Below are positions 1 through 9,622 of a stretch of 64,000 nt of DNA, piece after piece. Every line of letters starts with the position of its first letter. Positions within the stretch are counted from its first letter, which is position 1. The notes under the pieces were generated by a model. The model worked only from the letters and a program-made list of their open reading frames with translations. It made no database searches and had not been told where the DNA came from. The translations under genes and the position numbers were made by a program. Source of the stretch: Helicobacter bilis (GTDB lineage: Bacteria; Campylobacterota; Campylobacteria; Campylobacterales; Helicobacteraceae); contig NZ_CP019645.1 of the NCBI RefSeq assembly GCF_001999985.1, forward strand, positions 310,001 through 374,000, given 5' to 3'.

Positions 1-45
1 GGGCTTTTTTGCTATACTTCGCATATTTTATTTTAGGAGCGTTGC

Positions 46-1470
46 ATGGATTTTCTCACAAATCTTAGTGAAGGTTGGCAGTTTGGCATTCAGCTTTTAG
101 TCGTGCTTATATGTCTGTTTTATGGTGCAAGAAAAGGTGGTATTGCACTTGGGCTTTTGGGCGGTATTGGAATCTTAATGCTTGTATTTTTCTTTCATAT
201 TAAGCCCGGAAAGCCAGCAATTGATGTTATGCTTACCATCTTAGCAGTTGTTGTAGCGAGTGCTACACTTCAGGCAAGCGGTGGGCTAGATGTTATGCTG
301 CAAATCGCAGAAAAAGTGCTAAGAAAAAATCCAAAACTCTTAACGATTCTAGCGCCTTTTGTTACCTGCTTTCTTACTATTTTATGTGGGACTGGGCATG
401 TGGTTTATACGATTATGCCAATCATTTATGATATTGCGATTAAAAATAATATCCGCCCAGAGCGTCCTATGGCTGCTGCTTCTATTGCTTCACAAATGGG
501 GATTATTGCCTCGCCTGTGTCTGTTGCGGTTGTAAGCCTTACTGCCCTACTTTTAAACTCCGAGCATAAACTTGCAGGATTTGATGGCTATATCAATCTG
601 CTTCAAATCACTATCCCTAGCACACTTTTTGGTGTATTGTGTATTGGAATCTTTTCATGGTTTAGGGGTAAAGATTTGGATAAAGATTCTGAATTTCAAG
701 CTAAACTCAAAGACCCCGAATTTAAAAAATATGTCTATGGCGATAGCAAAACCTTGCTAGGCGTTGATTTACCAAAGAGTAGCTGGATTGCTATGTGGAT
801 ATTCTTAGCTGCAATTGCTTGTGTAGCTTTGCTTGGAATCTTTGATTCTTTACGACCAAATTGGGGGCAAATAATGAAAGATGGCGTAGCACAAGTTGAT
901 GCGTTGGGGAATCCTAAAATAGATTCACTCTCAATGGTAGCAGTGATTCAGATGTTTATGCTACTTGCTGGCTCGCTTATTATTATTTTTACAAATACTG
1001 ATGTGAAAAAAATCGGTAGCAATGAGATTTTTAAATCTGGCATGATTGCACTTGTAGCCGTGTTTGGAATCTCATGGATGGCAGATACAATGTTTGCCGT
1101 GCATACACCGATGATGAAAGATGCACTTGGCAATATTGTAACAACACATGTTTGGACTTATGCGATTATGCTACTTTTAATCTCAAAGTTTGTCAATTCT
1201 CAAGCAGCAGCAATCGCAGCATTTGTGCCATTAGCCTTAAATATCGGGGTTGAACCCGGAATCATTGTAGCCTTTGCAGCAGCGTGCTATGGCTATTATA
1301 TTTTGCCAACTTATCCAAGCGATCTTGCAACAATTCAGTTTGATAGAAGCGGCACAACGCATATTGGACGATTTGTTATCAATCATAGCTTCATTTTACC
1401 GGGCTTAATCGGTGTGTTTAGCTCTTGTGTAGCTGGATATTTTCTAGCTTTAGTGGCTGGATATTTGTGA
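46..1470 (+). CDS. dcuB: Anaerobic C4-dicarboxylate antiporter, DcuB-like
   Basis: Dcu-family inner-membrane antiporters exchange external fumarate, malate or aspartate for internal succinate and so feed fumarate respiration. The 474-residue product is almost entirely hydrophobic, with about ten to twelve membrane segments, which is the usual family size. Near residue 420 it reads [17 protein letters not shown] followed by [17 protein letters not shown], a C-terminal signature I associate with DcuB rather than DcuA. The start is chosen because AGGAG lies at 35-39, six bases before the ATG; a TATACT that could be a -10 box lies at 13-18. The gene is followed by a 414-base gap, so it seems to be transcribed alone or with genes upstream of the window. 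The family is certain; the A/B subtype is inferred. Confidence 0.9.
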   Translation: MDFLTNLSEGWQFGIQLLVVLICLFYGARKGGIALGLLGGIGILMLVFFFHIKPGKPAIDVMLTILAVVVASATLQASGGLDVMLQIAEKVLRKNPKLLTILAPFVTCFLTILCGTGHVVYTIMPIIYDIAIKNNIRPERPMAAASIASQMGIIASPVSVAVVSLTALLLNSEHKLAGFDGYINLLQITIPSTLFGVLCIGIFSWFRGKDLDKDSEFQAKLKDPEFKKYVYGDSKTLLGVDLPKSSWIAMWIFLAAIACVALLGIFDSLRPNWGQIMKDGVAQVDALGNPKIDSLSMVAVIQMFMLLAGSLIIIFTNTDVKKIGSNEIFKSGMIALVAVFGISWMADTMFAVHTPMMKDALGNIVTTHVWTYAIMLLLISKFVNSQAAAIAAFVPLALNIGVEPGIIVAFAAACYGYYILPTYPSDLATIQFDRSGTTHIGRFVINHSFILPGLIGVFSSCVAGYFLALVAGYL

Positions 1471-1884
1471 TTTTGATGTTTGGTTTAAATAATAGCACAA
1501 AGCACAAGTTTTTTTTGGTGTTGTGTGTGTGTCGGGATTTGCAATAAATAGGGTTACAAACTCACATCACATGTTAAAGTTGTATTTTTTTTTTTACAAC
1601 AGAACGATAAAATCAAAATAACAATAACTTGATAGATTCCGTATTCTCTGCTTTTATGGATTGGCGGAAGGTTTAGGATATAGAATCATAAAATCTAGTT
1701 CTTATCATTTATTTGAGTAAGCTATGAAGTTTTGAGATACAGAATAAAAAACTTATCAAATCAATATGCTAAGGAACTGATTTTTTTGAAAACAAAGCGA
1801 TATGATATAAAAATGAGATTCATATAAATTAATATTTTTTTGCTACAATACAAGCTTTTATTATTTTTGTGTTTGGAGAATAAA
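1471..1884. other. Intergenic region dcuB-rpoZ
   Basis: This 414-base AT-rich gap has an 11-base T run near 1588-1598 and no open frame with a credible start. A TATGATATAAAAATG-like stretch near 1800-1814 could serve as a promoter for rpoZ. No RNA gene or repeat was recognised. Confidence 0.5.
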
Positions 1885-2106
1885 ATGGTAACACGGACTG
1901 AACAAGTAATTGCTAAAGCATTAGAGCAAACAGGGAATGATAGATATAAGCTTTCTGTATTAGTGTTTGCAAGAGTGAAAGAGCTTAGTGTTGGGGCACA
2001 GCCATTACTGAATTATCCAGATGATTATCTAAGAAAAATGGAGCCATGCGACATTGCCTTGCAAGAAATAGCTGATGGTAAAGTAACACTTGCAAACCAT
2101 CTTTAA
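1885..2106 (+). CDS. rpoZ: RNA polymerase omega subunit
   Basis: The omega subunit helps fold and assemble beta-prime in RNA polymerase. The 73-residue product starts MVTRTEQVIAKALEQ and carries the omega pattern GNDRYKLSVLVFARVKEL, then DIALQEIADGK near the end, matching the size and layout of the Helicobacter protein. The start at 1885 is preferred over an upstream in-frame ATG at 1840 because GGAG lies at 1874-1877, a normal distance from the ATG. It sits 53 bases upstream of spoT, the rpoZ-spoT order seen in many proteobacteria, and the two are probably co-transcribed. Confidence 0.92.
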   Translation: MVTRTEQVIAKALEQTGNDRYKLSVLVFARVKELSVGAQPLLNYPDDYLRKMEPCDIALQEIADGKVTLANHL

Positions 2107-2159
2107 TAGATTCTACAAAGTATTGAGCCATTGACAATAATAAGCCTTAAGGTTGCTAC

Positions 2160-4313
2160 ATGGATTTTTTTGATAATTTAGCACAAATTGAGACAATAGA
2201 AGATGCACTAAAGCAATTAGAATCCTTGCAAACAATTACACCAAAAATTGTAAAAGCCATAGAGGACGCACAAAGGTTTCATGAGGGGCAATTGCGTAAA
2301 AGTGGCATACCCTATGTTGTGCATCCTATATGTGTGGCTTGTATTGTAGCACATTATGGCGGCGATGAAGCAATGGTGTGTGCTGCGTTGCTTCATGATA
2401 TTGTAGAAGATACATTGTGTGAGATTGACTATATCCATGAGAGTTATGGCGAAGAAGTCGGAGCGTTAGTAGATGCTTTGACAAAGATTGTTGAGATACG
2501 CAATGAAGAGCTTACTTCGGATACAAGCAATGAAAAGCTTGTAGCACAAGCCTTATCTTTCCGTAAAATGCTTATAGCAAGCATACAAGATGCAAGGGTG
2601 CTTGTCATAAAGATTAGTGATAGAATGCATAATATGCTAACGCTTGATGCCCTAAGCACAGCAAAACAGATAAGAATCGCAGAAGAAACGCTTGTCGTTT
2701 ATGCCCCTATCGCTCATAGACTTGGCATGTCTTCATTAAAAAATGAACTAGAAGATAAAAGCTTTTATTATATCTATTCTGACTCTTATAATAAGATACA
2801 AGAAGAAAAGAATGCGAAAAGACAGAATCTTGAGTTGCGTCTAAATGATTTCACACAAAAGATTTCTAAGCTTTTACTAAACAATGGCTTTCTGCGGGAT
2901 AGCTTTGAGATTCAGAGTCGAATTAAACGCAATTATTCCATACATTTAAAAATGCAAAGAAAGGGCATTAGTATGGACGAAATGCTAGATTTACTTGCGG
3001 TGCGTATCATTGTCAAGAATCAGATAGATTGTTACCGCGCTTTGGGTATCGTGCATATTAATCTAAATCCTATACCTTCAAGGCTTAAAGACTACATTGC
3101 ATTGCCAAAAGAGAACGGCTATCAAACAATACATACTACCGTGTTTGATGATGGAGCGGTTTATGAAGTCCAGATTCGCACCTATGATATGCACAAAAGT
3201 GCCGAAATGGGTATGGCAGCACACTGGAAATACAAAAGTGGCAGTGTATCGCCAAATCTTAATTGGCTAAAAGATATGAAAGAGAGTAGCAGTGTAAGCA
3301 AAAGTGCCGAAGAGTTTTATGAAGTAACAAAAAATGATCTTTACAGAGAAGATATTGTCGTTTTTGGTCCAGATGGAAAGACTTTTAGTTTGCCTGTTGG
3401 CTCTGTGGTGCTTGACTATGCGTATGCGGTGCATAGTGATGTAGGAGATATGGCTGAAAAAGCATTTGTGAATAATCAAAGGGTATCTTTACTGCAAAAA
3501 TTAAAGAGTGGTGATATTGTAAAAATCGAAAAGGGTGAAGTCGCACAAACGCGTTGCACTTGGATAGATTCTGTGAAAACTTCAAAAGCAAAGATTCACA
3601 TGCGGACAATGTGTCATAATAAAATAAAAGAAATTGATAAAAAAGTAGCTATAAATATTTTAACCACCATTTTTGATAAAGAACATAAGTTTTTTGGTGA
3701 GTTTATAAGAAATCATAACTTAGAAGATCGCATAGGACAAGCTGCAACAGATTTAACCTTTTTGCAAGAAATTAAGAATGATTTTAAGCGAGAATATAAG
3801 ATTGATAATAGTTTCTTTGCATTTATGCGTTTTAAGACACTGAATCTAAAAGAGCAAAAATTCGATAACCTAATCCTACATACAAATAGAAATATTAGTG
3901 AGTTAATTTTTGATCATTGCTGTCATCCAAAATTTGGCGATTCGGTAGTTGCTATAAAGAATGGACAGAGGGCAATCGTGCATCACAAGCTTTGTGATAA
4001 AGCAAATGAGAGAATTAATCAAGGCGTAAATCAGCTATTTGTAACATGGGCAAAACATGCAAAAGTGAGCTTTAGGGTTATTGTTTCATTTGAAAATAAA
4101 AATGGGGCAATTGCAGAGTTTCTCACAACTCTAGCAAAACACAATTATAATGTAATAAAAGTAGAATATGATGGACATAAAAATAGCTTTTCACCCGTGT
4201 GTGAAGTTATCATAGAATCTGATCAAAAAGATACAAAGATAATCAAAGAGGCATTACAAAAAAAATATAGAATCATTAAGTTTGTAAATCTCAAAGATGC
4301 ATATCAAGAGTAG
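2160..4313 (+). CDS. spoT: Bifunctional (p)ppGpp synthase/hydrolase SpoT
   Basis: This enzyme makes and degrades the stringent-response alarmone (p)ppGpp in the cytosol. The 717-residue product has the full RelA/SpoT order. An N-terminal HD hydrolase domain (about 40-190) shows LLHDIVEDT and ISDRMHNM. The synthetase domain (about 240-360) contains LKDYIALPKENGYQTIHTT and ends with YEVQIRTYDMHKSAEMG. A TGS domain follows (about 395-460), and a C-terminal ACT-like domain (about 630-710). Both catalytic halves look intact, so it should be bifunctional, as expected where it is the only long RSH protein. TAAGG at 2148-2152 supports the start. The next 2.1 kb is non-coding. Confidence 0.93.
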   Translation: MDFFDNLAQIETIEDALKQLESLQTITPKIVKAIEDAQRFHEGQLRKSGIPYVVHPICVACIVAHYGGDEAMVCAALLHDIVEDTLCEIDYIHESYGEEVGALVDALTKIVEIRNEELTSDTSNEKLVAQALSFRKMLIASIQDARVLVIKISDRMHNMLTLDALSTAKQIRIAEETLVVYAPIAHRLGMSSLKNELEDKSFYYIYSDSYNKIQEEKNAKRQNLELRLNDFTQKISKLLLNNGFLRDSFEIQSRIKRNYSIHLKMQRKGISMDEMLDLLAVRIIVKNQIDCYRALGIVHINLNPIPSRLKDYIALPKENGYQTIHTTVFDDGAVYEVQIRTYDMHKSAEMGMAAHWKYKSGSVSPNLNWLKDMKESSSVSKSAEEFYEVTKNDLYREDIVVFGPDGKTFSLPVGSVVLDYAYAVHSDVGDMAEKAFVNNQRVSLLQKLKSGDIVKIEKGEVAQTRCTWIDSVKTSKAKIHMRTMCHNKIKEIDKKVAINILTTIFDKEHKFFGEFIRNHNLEDRIGQAATDLTFLQEIKNDFKREYKIDNSFFAFMRFKTLNLKEQKFDNLILHTNRNISELIFDHCCHPKFGDSVVAIKNGQRAIVHHKLCDKANERINQGVNQLFVTWAKHAKVSFRVIVSFENKNGAIAEFLTTLAKHNYNVIKVEYDGHKNSFSPVCEVIIESDQKDTKIIKEALQKKYRIIKFVNLKDAYQE

Positions 4314-4410
4314 ATAAAAGTGTATTGATATTTATTAAAGTGTTAAAAGATTTATAGTTTGTTTGCTGATTTTATAACTTTTCGTACAATACTATTTGTT
4401 TAAATTCTAA

Positions 4411-5477
4411 GTCCCCACCCAAAATTCTAACCGATATTTTCTCTAGTTATATAATTTATAAGAGTTAGCTAGAAAAAATTTTTAAAAAATTATATGCTTG
4501 TGTGTAATATTGTAACTTATATAATGATGAATTAGCATAAGTGGGTAATTGCATTTTATTATAAGAGTAAAATTCCCCTTGTGTGTTGTGTTCTTAGTGA
4601 TTGCAATGCGTAAATATGCTTTATAATCTAGCTTACAATAAACTTTATTTAAAACTTAAAAATAACTTAAAATTTCATTGTTGGAATCACAATTCTATCC
4701 AAAGTCCGCAAAATAGGGCATAAAATGTATATGTGTGTCAAAATTTGTGCCATGAGTGTATTTTTTGTGTCATTTATGTGTGATAGAAAATCTTAAAGAA
4801 TGAGATAAGTTGCAGAGAGATTGAAATATTTTTAAATATTTAAAGCTTTGTAGCTTGTGTGATTGGCTCTTGTAAAGTTGTCTTGCTTTGATTGGCTTTT
4901 GTGTGAATGCAAAGGCTAGTGTGATTTATGTTTGCATGATTTAGGGTTTTTGTGTGTTATTTGTGTAATTTTGGCTGATATTCCACTGAAATAAGGCTCT
5001 AAAACTAAGCTACACTAGGCTACATTGTGGCTAGTTTTGCTTTTTTGATAGAAATTACACTTAAAACTACCATTAAACTTACATAAATGACTTACATTTT
5101 CTTGCAATTTTGTTAAATTCTCGCTTCGTCTGCTTCATTTCATAGTGTTTTTGTCAAAAAAACTCACAAACAATCTTTTTTATATGTTCTCTCTTATATA
5201 TATTACTATCAACAAACATGTAAGATATAAAAATCTTCTAAAATGTGGCGTGTGAATTGTAGGGCTTTGAAAATGCAAAAATTGCAATTTTGGCTTTCAA
5301 GTGTGGCGTGAAATTGAGATAGCACAGAATCTAATAAAGATGTTTCGCTTCCGCTCAACATGACACAGATTCTAAAACCTAAAATGTGGCGTGAAAAAAC
5401 ACTCAAACACAAAGACACAGAAACATTGAGAAACAAACAAAAACGCATAAATTTAGATTTTGGGCTTTAAAGTGTGG
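4411..5477 (+). repeat. Long dispersed repeat R1, copy 1
   Basis: From about 4429 to 5311 this AT-rich sequence is nearly identical to 16053-16926. After an 80-base interruption unique to this copy, the match resumes from 5392 to about 5477 (partner 16927-17012). Differences are a few substitutions and short indels. No frame is conserved and no tRNA or rRNA is recognised. It contains a hairpin at 4996-5047 (AAACTAAGCTAC against GTGGCTAGTTT, followed by a T-rich tail) that could end transcription. At its left end the R2 motif ACCCAAAATTCTAACCGA runs directly into R1. Confidence 0.85.
5338..5365 (-). repeat. Short dispersed repeat (TGTCATGTTGAGCG type), copy 1
   Basis: On the minus strand this 28-base unit begins TGTCATGTTGAGCG and ends GCGAAACATCT. 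Other copies are at 5642-5669, 24763-24791 (inside a coding gene) and 37833-37860. It lies in the 80-base block that interrupts R1 copy 1 relative to copy 2, so this block is probably a later insertion. Confidence 0.75.
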
Positions 5478-5507
5478 CATGGCAAATATGGCAACATAAA
5501 CGATAAA

Positions 5508-5546
5508 TGGATCGCCATGACTTGCTTTGCAAGGGTCGCAATGACA
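5508..5546 (-). repeat. Hairpin repeat H3, copy 1 (intergenic)
   Basis: Read on the minus strand it starts TGTCATTGCGA and ends TGGCGATCCA, enclosing a small hairpin, CTTGC TTT GCAAG on the plus strand. The same ends enclose a different inner hairpin at 10291-10332 inside a coding gene. Palindromic elements with a TGTCATTGCGA end are dispersed in several bacterial genomes. A shorter related piece may lie near 17028-17040. Confidence 0.65.
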
Positions 5547-5641
5547 TTGAATATAGAATCTAGCACTAAAAAAACATGATTGTTTATCGTTATTTATCAC
5601 AAAACAACAGAGATAATCAAATTAAAATAAAAACCTAATAA

Positions 5642-5669
5642 AGATGTTTCGCTTACGCTCAATATGACA
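5642..5669 (-). repeat. Short dispersed repeat (TGTCATGTTGAGCG type), copy 2
   Basis: Plus-strand AGATGTTTCGCTTACGCTC then AATATGACA, two mismatches from the copy at 5338-5365. It lies in non-coding sequence 170 bases beyond R1 copy 1. Confidence 0.7.
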
Positions 5670-6415
5670 AGAGAAAAGGGCAGCATGACAAGATTCCAAA
5701 CAATATAGAATTTAATACTTAACAAGAATACAATCTAGCATACTTTTACACAAAAGCAAACACAAACAGGGCTTTAAAAGAAAGAATACAAATAGAAACA
5801 TAAAACAACAAGAAACTAACAAAAACACAAAAAAACAAGATAAGATTCTAAACAGTATAGAATCTAGCTTTCTATGTTAATTATAGCTTATGTATTTAAG
5901 GCTTATTGCAGATAGATTTATGTTAGGATTTGTTTTAATGGAATGGAGATTTCAATCTTATTGCATGTTTTACAAACTTTAGTTAATTTGTAATTTTGCT
6001 AGAGTAAAAAATTCTATGATTTTATGTAGTTACTTAATCATTGAATTTTTGGATATGCTTGTAAGCAAACTTTTTTTGTATCTATTGTGTTTAAAATCAT
6101 AAAAACTTGTATTTTATTATCGATTTTATTCCATTTTTTGTGTGATATAAAATCTTGTATTGTGAGTTTTATTTCTAAAATTGTTATATTGTTTATAACC
6201 TATGAAAGTTCTATGTGTTTTTAAGGCTTATAAAATCGCTGTATTCTATGTATTAAACTTACATTATAGAATCTTTATTAAATAAATCAAGTCTAACTTC
6301 TTAAGCTATATTGAGACTATGCTTTTTAATACAAGTTAGAGCGGAAGATATCTCTTTTAAGATTCTGTAATATTTGTAGTCTTTAGTGTTTGAGTATTGA
6401 CAGCTTCATAATTTA

Positions 6416-7408
6416 TCATGTTGTGCTATTACTCACTTTACCCCACATGAGTTTGTATTTTCGTTTCACAAACTCCACTTCTTCTTGTGTCTTTTGTAGT
6501 TGCTGTCTTAGAATCTCTATGGTCTTTTTATCATCATCATAGATTTCTTGCATAGACACAAGCGCTTCTTTTAGAAAGCTATTTTCACTTTTAAAAGCTG
6601 CTATCGTCTCATCTTTGGAGCTTAAGACCTTATCATGCAAGCCTAAAATAGTAGCAATAGTCTTCTCTACAAACACAGGGTCTAGTGCGTTGCCATTCAT
6701 ATCAAGTGAAACTAAGCGATTTTCCACCTTTTTTATAAGGGCTGATGTGCCTGTGCTTGCTTCGACATAGATTCTGCCATTTTCTTGCTTACTCTTAATT
6801 GTCTTATCTTTTATTAACTCTGCTACTTTCTCTTTCTCCAAACCCGATAGCCTTAAAAACTCATCTAAAAGTAGCCAAGTCTCTTGCTTTGTGTTTGCAT
6901 TGGCTTTTACTATTTGCTGATATTTTTCTTGTTTAGATTCTATTTCGTCTTTAATTTCTGTTTTTACTTTAGTATCTAATTTTCCTTGAGATTCTACTTT
7001 TTCTGGCGTGTTAGAATCTAGTGTTTTTGTTGCTTGCAGGGTGGCAGCTTGAGTTTGGCTATTTATGGTGGCTTTGTTATCTTTGAATGTGCTTTGGGCT
7101 ATTGTTTGTTTAGAATCTTGTATTGTTTTTTGCGGTTTTGTAGTATCACTTTCATCTAAATAGTCTTGCATACTCTCTTTAATTGTCTTTGCATGAGATA
7201 GATCTGGAGTGCTACTCTCAGTACCCATATCGCCATCAAGGATTTTTTGCGTTTCTTTCACATACGCACGAAGTGTGTCTTGCTCACTATCTTTTATGAG
7301 AGAATTGCTTGTTGTATTACCATTTTGCATACTCTCATTTTGAATGCTTTCTTGCATTTCTCGTATTGTCTTTAAGCCTTGTAATTGCAACTTCTCCTGT
7401 TCTGCCAT
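6416..7408 (-). CDS. DUF3972-like coiled-coil protein
   Basis: The function is not established. The 330-residue product has two parts. Residues 1 to about 175 are low-complexity, rich in Q, S, T and K, with many DSK/QDS-like repeats. From about 177 (WLLLDEFLRLSGLEKEKVAE) to the end is a conserved block with a helix-turn-helix-like start and a long predicted coiled coil finishing RKYKLMWGKV. The C-terminal half matches my memory of DUF3972, a family largely limited to Helicobacter and relatives. Its long disordered N-terminus is probably lineage-specific. AGGGAAAG precedes the ATG at 7408. purE lies 22 bases upstream in the same direction, suggesting co-transcription. Confidence 0.7.
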   Translation of the reverse strand: MAEQEKLQLQGLKTIREMQESIQNESMQNGNTTSNSLIKDSEQDTLRAYVKETQKILDGDMGTESSTPDLSHAKTIKESMQDYLDESDTTKPQKTIQDSKQTIAQSTFKDNKATINSQTQAATLQATKTLDSNTPEKVESQGKLDTKVKTEIKDEIESKQEKYQQIVKANANTKQETWLLLDEFLRLSGLEKEKVAELIKDKTIKSKQENGRIYVEASTGTSALIKKVENRLVSLDMNGNALDPVFVEKTIATILGLHDKVLSSKDETIAAFKSENSFLKEALVSMQEIYDDDKKTIEILRQQLQKTQEEVEFVKRKYKLMWGKVSNSTT

Positions 7409-7430
7409 AACTTTCCCTTTTTATAAGCTT

Positions 7431-7931
7431 TTAGATTTCACTTTGTATGCTTTGTGTATCTTTTTCTAGCTGACTTGCACGATCTTTTCTTTCTTTTACA
7501 AGAAGCTGTGCTAGATTTGGATATTGTGGCAGAAGAGATAGAATCTGTGATGCAAAAAAAGCAGCATTAATCGCCCCAGCCTTGCCTACACTCATAGTAG
7601 CGACAGGGACTGCTTGTGGCATTTGCACGCTTGATAAAAGCGCATCTAAACCATCAAGCACACCACCTGCAAGTGGCACTGCTATAACAGGTTTTAAGGT
7701 GTGTGCTGCAATAGCACCTGCCAAGTGTGCTGCCATACCTGCCGCTCCAATAAATACCGCCGCTCCGCGTTTTTCTGAAGTCAGCACAATCTCTCTTGTT
7801 CTCTCTGGTGTCCTATGAGCTGAAGATATATGCACTTCAAAAGGGATTTCAAACTTTTTTAAAATAGCAATGCACTCCTGCATAACCTTCCAATCACTTT
7901 TACTTCCCATAATAATCACAACAAATGGCAT
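7431..7931 (-). CDS. purE: N5-carboxyaminoimidazole ribonucleotide mutase
   Basis: PurE class I converts N5-CAIR to CAIR in purine synthesis. The 166-residue product shows the nucleotide-site motif MGSKSDW at the N-terminus, SAHRTPERT near 40, a Gly/Ala-rich stretch GAAGMAAHLAGAIAAHT near 75, and QMPQAVPVATM near 110. Together these fill the whole fold. A GTG four codons upstream (7943) is possible, but AGGTG lies about seven bases before the ATG at 7931, so I choose that. TATAGT near 7965 on the minus strand could be its -10 box. The DUF3972-like gene follows. Confidence 0.92.
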   Translation of the reverse strand: MPFVVIIMGSKSDWKVMQECIAILKKFEIPFEVHISSAHRTPERTREIVLTSEKRGAAVFIGAAGMAAHLAGAIAAHTLKPVIAVPLAGGVLDGLDALLSSVQMPQAVPVATMSVGKAGAINAAFFASQILSLLPQYPNLAQLLVKERKDRASQLEKDTQSIQSEI

Positions 7932-8153
7932 ACAACACCTCACATAGAATATTCACTTGTATTTTACTATAAAAAAGTGTGTATGTGTAATTTAATGTAA
8001 AATTTAGAATGCGTTATATAAACAAACACGCATTAAGAACTTGTTTTGTGGTTTATTTTCAAAAGGCTTGCTGAATGTTTAGCTACTTTTAATTAGTCTC
8101 TATGGGTTGGCAGCTACTACATGCAATATCAATATTCAACCAATAAGAAAAAA

Positions 8154-9425
8154 TTATGCTATTTTCTTACGATAAAAGTAATGCAGTGGGATATAGATAA
8201 TACTCGCCCAAAAGCCTAAATACCATAACACAAAGCAGAAATGTGTGTGAATATAGCTATGAGATTTACCAAGCACAAACCAGCTTATTGCAGGTAGGGC
8301 AAAGCATATAAGCAAGGCGATATAGAAGTTTCTGTAACTTTTATTAGATTCCACGAGACAAACCAGCATACTCACTCCAAGTAAAAAAAGCAAAAAGGGC
8401 TTACTGAGATAAATCTTTATAACCTCAAAGGCATTTGCAGTAAGTGATGGGGCATAACCCGGGTGAAAGTCCTTAGGATTACCACCTGTCATTCTGCGTA
8501 AAAAGTCATTGTGATAAATATCCGCAAATCCAGCCCATAAATCCCCACCACCGCGGATATAAGTATGGATTATAAAGGTAAGCAAAAACCCCACACAAGC
8601 AAGGATAAAAAGCCCTAAGCCATATTTGAAAGCTCTTTTTGCTGGCATACTAAGAAAGGGGCTTTGAGAGCCTGTAAGCACCCCATAGATAAAGCTTACA
8701 ATAAATGGACTAAGAGAAAATAGAATAATGCTTGTAAGAAACTCATAACTCATACTTGCACGCAGGGCTATGGCAAACATATAGGCTAGGCAAAATAGAG
8801 TGAGTGTGATTTTAGAGAGTTTATTTTGTGTTGCTGCCACTCTATATAAGCTAAAGGCAATAATTGCAGGGAGAATCCAAAAAGCAAGGCTAAAGTAAAG
8901 ACTCCCGCCAAATCTTGCTATCCAGTTATCTGTAAAAAGAGACAGAAAGAATATAATCCCAAACACCCTGCCAAAGATTTTGCCTAGCAAAATTGAGCAT
9001 ACAAGTAACGCCATTGCACCAAAAAGGGCATTAAGCCAATAGAGAGCTTTAAAGCTTGTGAGATTAAAGGTTTGATAGAGCCACGCATAGAAAAAGCCCT
9101 GCACTCCTATGGTCGATTTGTAATGACCAAAAGAATGTGGGACAATCCCCTCATTTAAGATTCTTAATGTCCCATTGCCATAAGTATCCTCTATGCCCTT
9201 AGCACCAACAAAGCTTAGCCCATATCCCTCCAAATCATAGCCATATTGCAGGGCTAAAATTGTCGCTGGGATATGACTCTCCACATCGGCAAATCTATTT
9301 GCTTTTGTGTAGAAAATGCTACTTGTAACAAGTAGGACAAAAACTCCCCCAAGTAGCATATATGCCCTATTTCGTGCGATAGAATCCACACTCTGCAGAA
9401 ATCGTGTAAAAAGATTGTGTAACAT
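8154..9425 (-). CDS. Polytopic membrane protein, possible GT-C type glycosyltransferase
   Basis: I do not recognise a named family. The 424-residue product has about ten membrane segments and a soluble loop after the first (about 30-95) with acidic residues in ADVESH, the layout of GT-C enzymes that use polyprenyl-phosphate sugars. The start at 9425 is chosen because AAGGAG lies six bases upstream; a longer frame from 9467 lacks such a site. It is the last gene of a minus-strand group with galE, a GtrA-like protein and a mutase-like flavoprotein, which suggests a role in building or moving a lipid-linked sugar. An H1 hairpin repeat occupies the gap upstream. Confidence 0.6.
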   Translation of the reverse strand: MLHNLFTRFLQSVDSIARNRAYMLLGGVFVLLVTSSIFYTKANRFADVESHIPATILALQYGYDLEGYGLSFVGAKGIEDTYGNGTLRILNEGIVPHSFGHYKSTIGVQGFFYAWLYQTFNLTSFKALYWLNALFGAMALLVCSILLGKIFGRVFGIIFFLSLFTDNWIARFGGSLYFSLAFWILPAIIAFSLYRVAATQNKLSKITLTLFCLAYMFAIALRASMSYEFLTSIILFSLSPFIVSFIYGVLTGSQSPFLSMPAKRAFKYGLGLFILACVGFLLTFIIHTYIRGGGDLWAGFADIYHNDFLRRMTGGNPKDFHPGYAPSLTANAFEVIKIYLSKPFLLFLLGVSMLVCLVESNKSYRNFYIALLICFALPAISWFVLGKSHSYIHTHFCFVLWYLGFWASIIYIPLHYFYRKKIA

Positions 9426-9480
9426 TGTTTGCTCCTTTGTATTTTGTTTATTAGCTGTTTTTCTCATTCGGCTTATTTTA

Positions 9481-9584
9481 TTTTTCTAGGATTCTAGGAA
9501 TTGCGGTGGGGCTGTGGTTGTTTTGTGCGATTTTTGGGGTAGGAGTTACCTAAGGCGGTAATGACTACCCTAAAAATCGCACAA
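9481..9584 (-). repeat. Structured repeat H1, copy A
   Basis: The hairpin core pairs 9523-9542 with 9565-9584 over 20 positions, with a single G-U wobble. Read on the minus strand, the conserved apex has TAGTCATTACC on one side and GGTAACTCCTA on the other, with a conserved three-by-three internal mismatch. The arm (TTGTGCGATTTTT) is unique to this locus. The minus-strand 3' tail (AAAACAACCACAGCC, then GCAATTCCTAGAATCC) resembles the tails of the other copies. It lies between two genes of the sugar cluster. Confidence 0.8.
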
Positions 9585-9622
9585 TCGTTTCGCATTGCCT
9601 ACCCAAGACCGAATCCTATGCC

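Larger units (their letters stand above)
5478..6415. other. Non-coding region with short repeats upstream of the DUF3972-like gene's 3' end
   Basis: This stretch holds a TGTCATTGCGA...TGGCGATCCA hairpin repeat at 5508-5546 and a TGTCATGTTGAGCG repeat at 5642-5669. Words such as TAGAATCTAG recur densely at 5550-5870. From 5880 to 6415 the sequence is plain AT-rich DNA in which I see no gene, RNA or repeat. Confidence 0.6.

Noticed and set aside
5209-5600. Overlapping minus-strand frames of 65-79 residues in and beside R1
   Set aside because: They are not conserved as proteins between the two R1 copies (the copies differ by frame-breaking indels), have no ribosome-binding sites, and look like chance frames.
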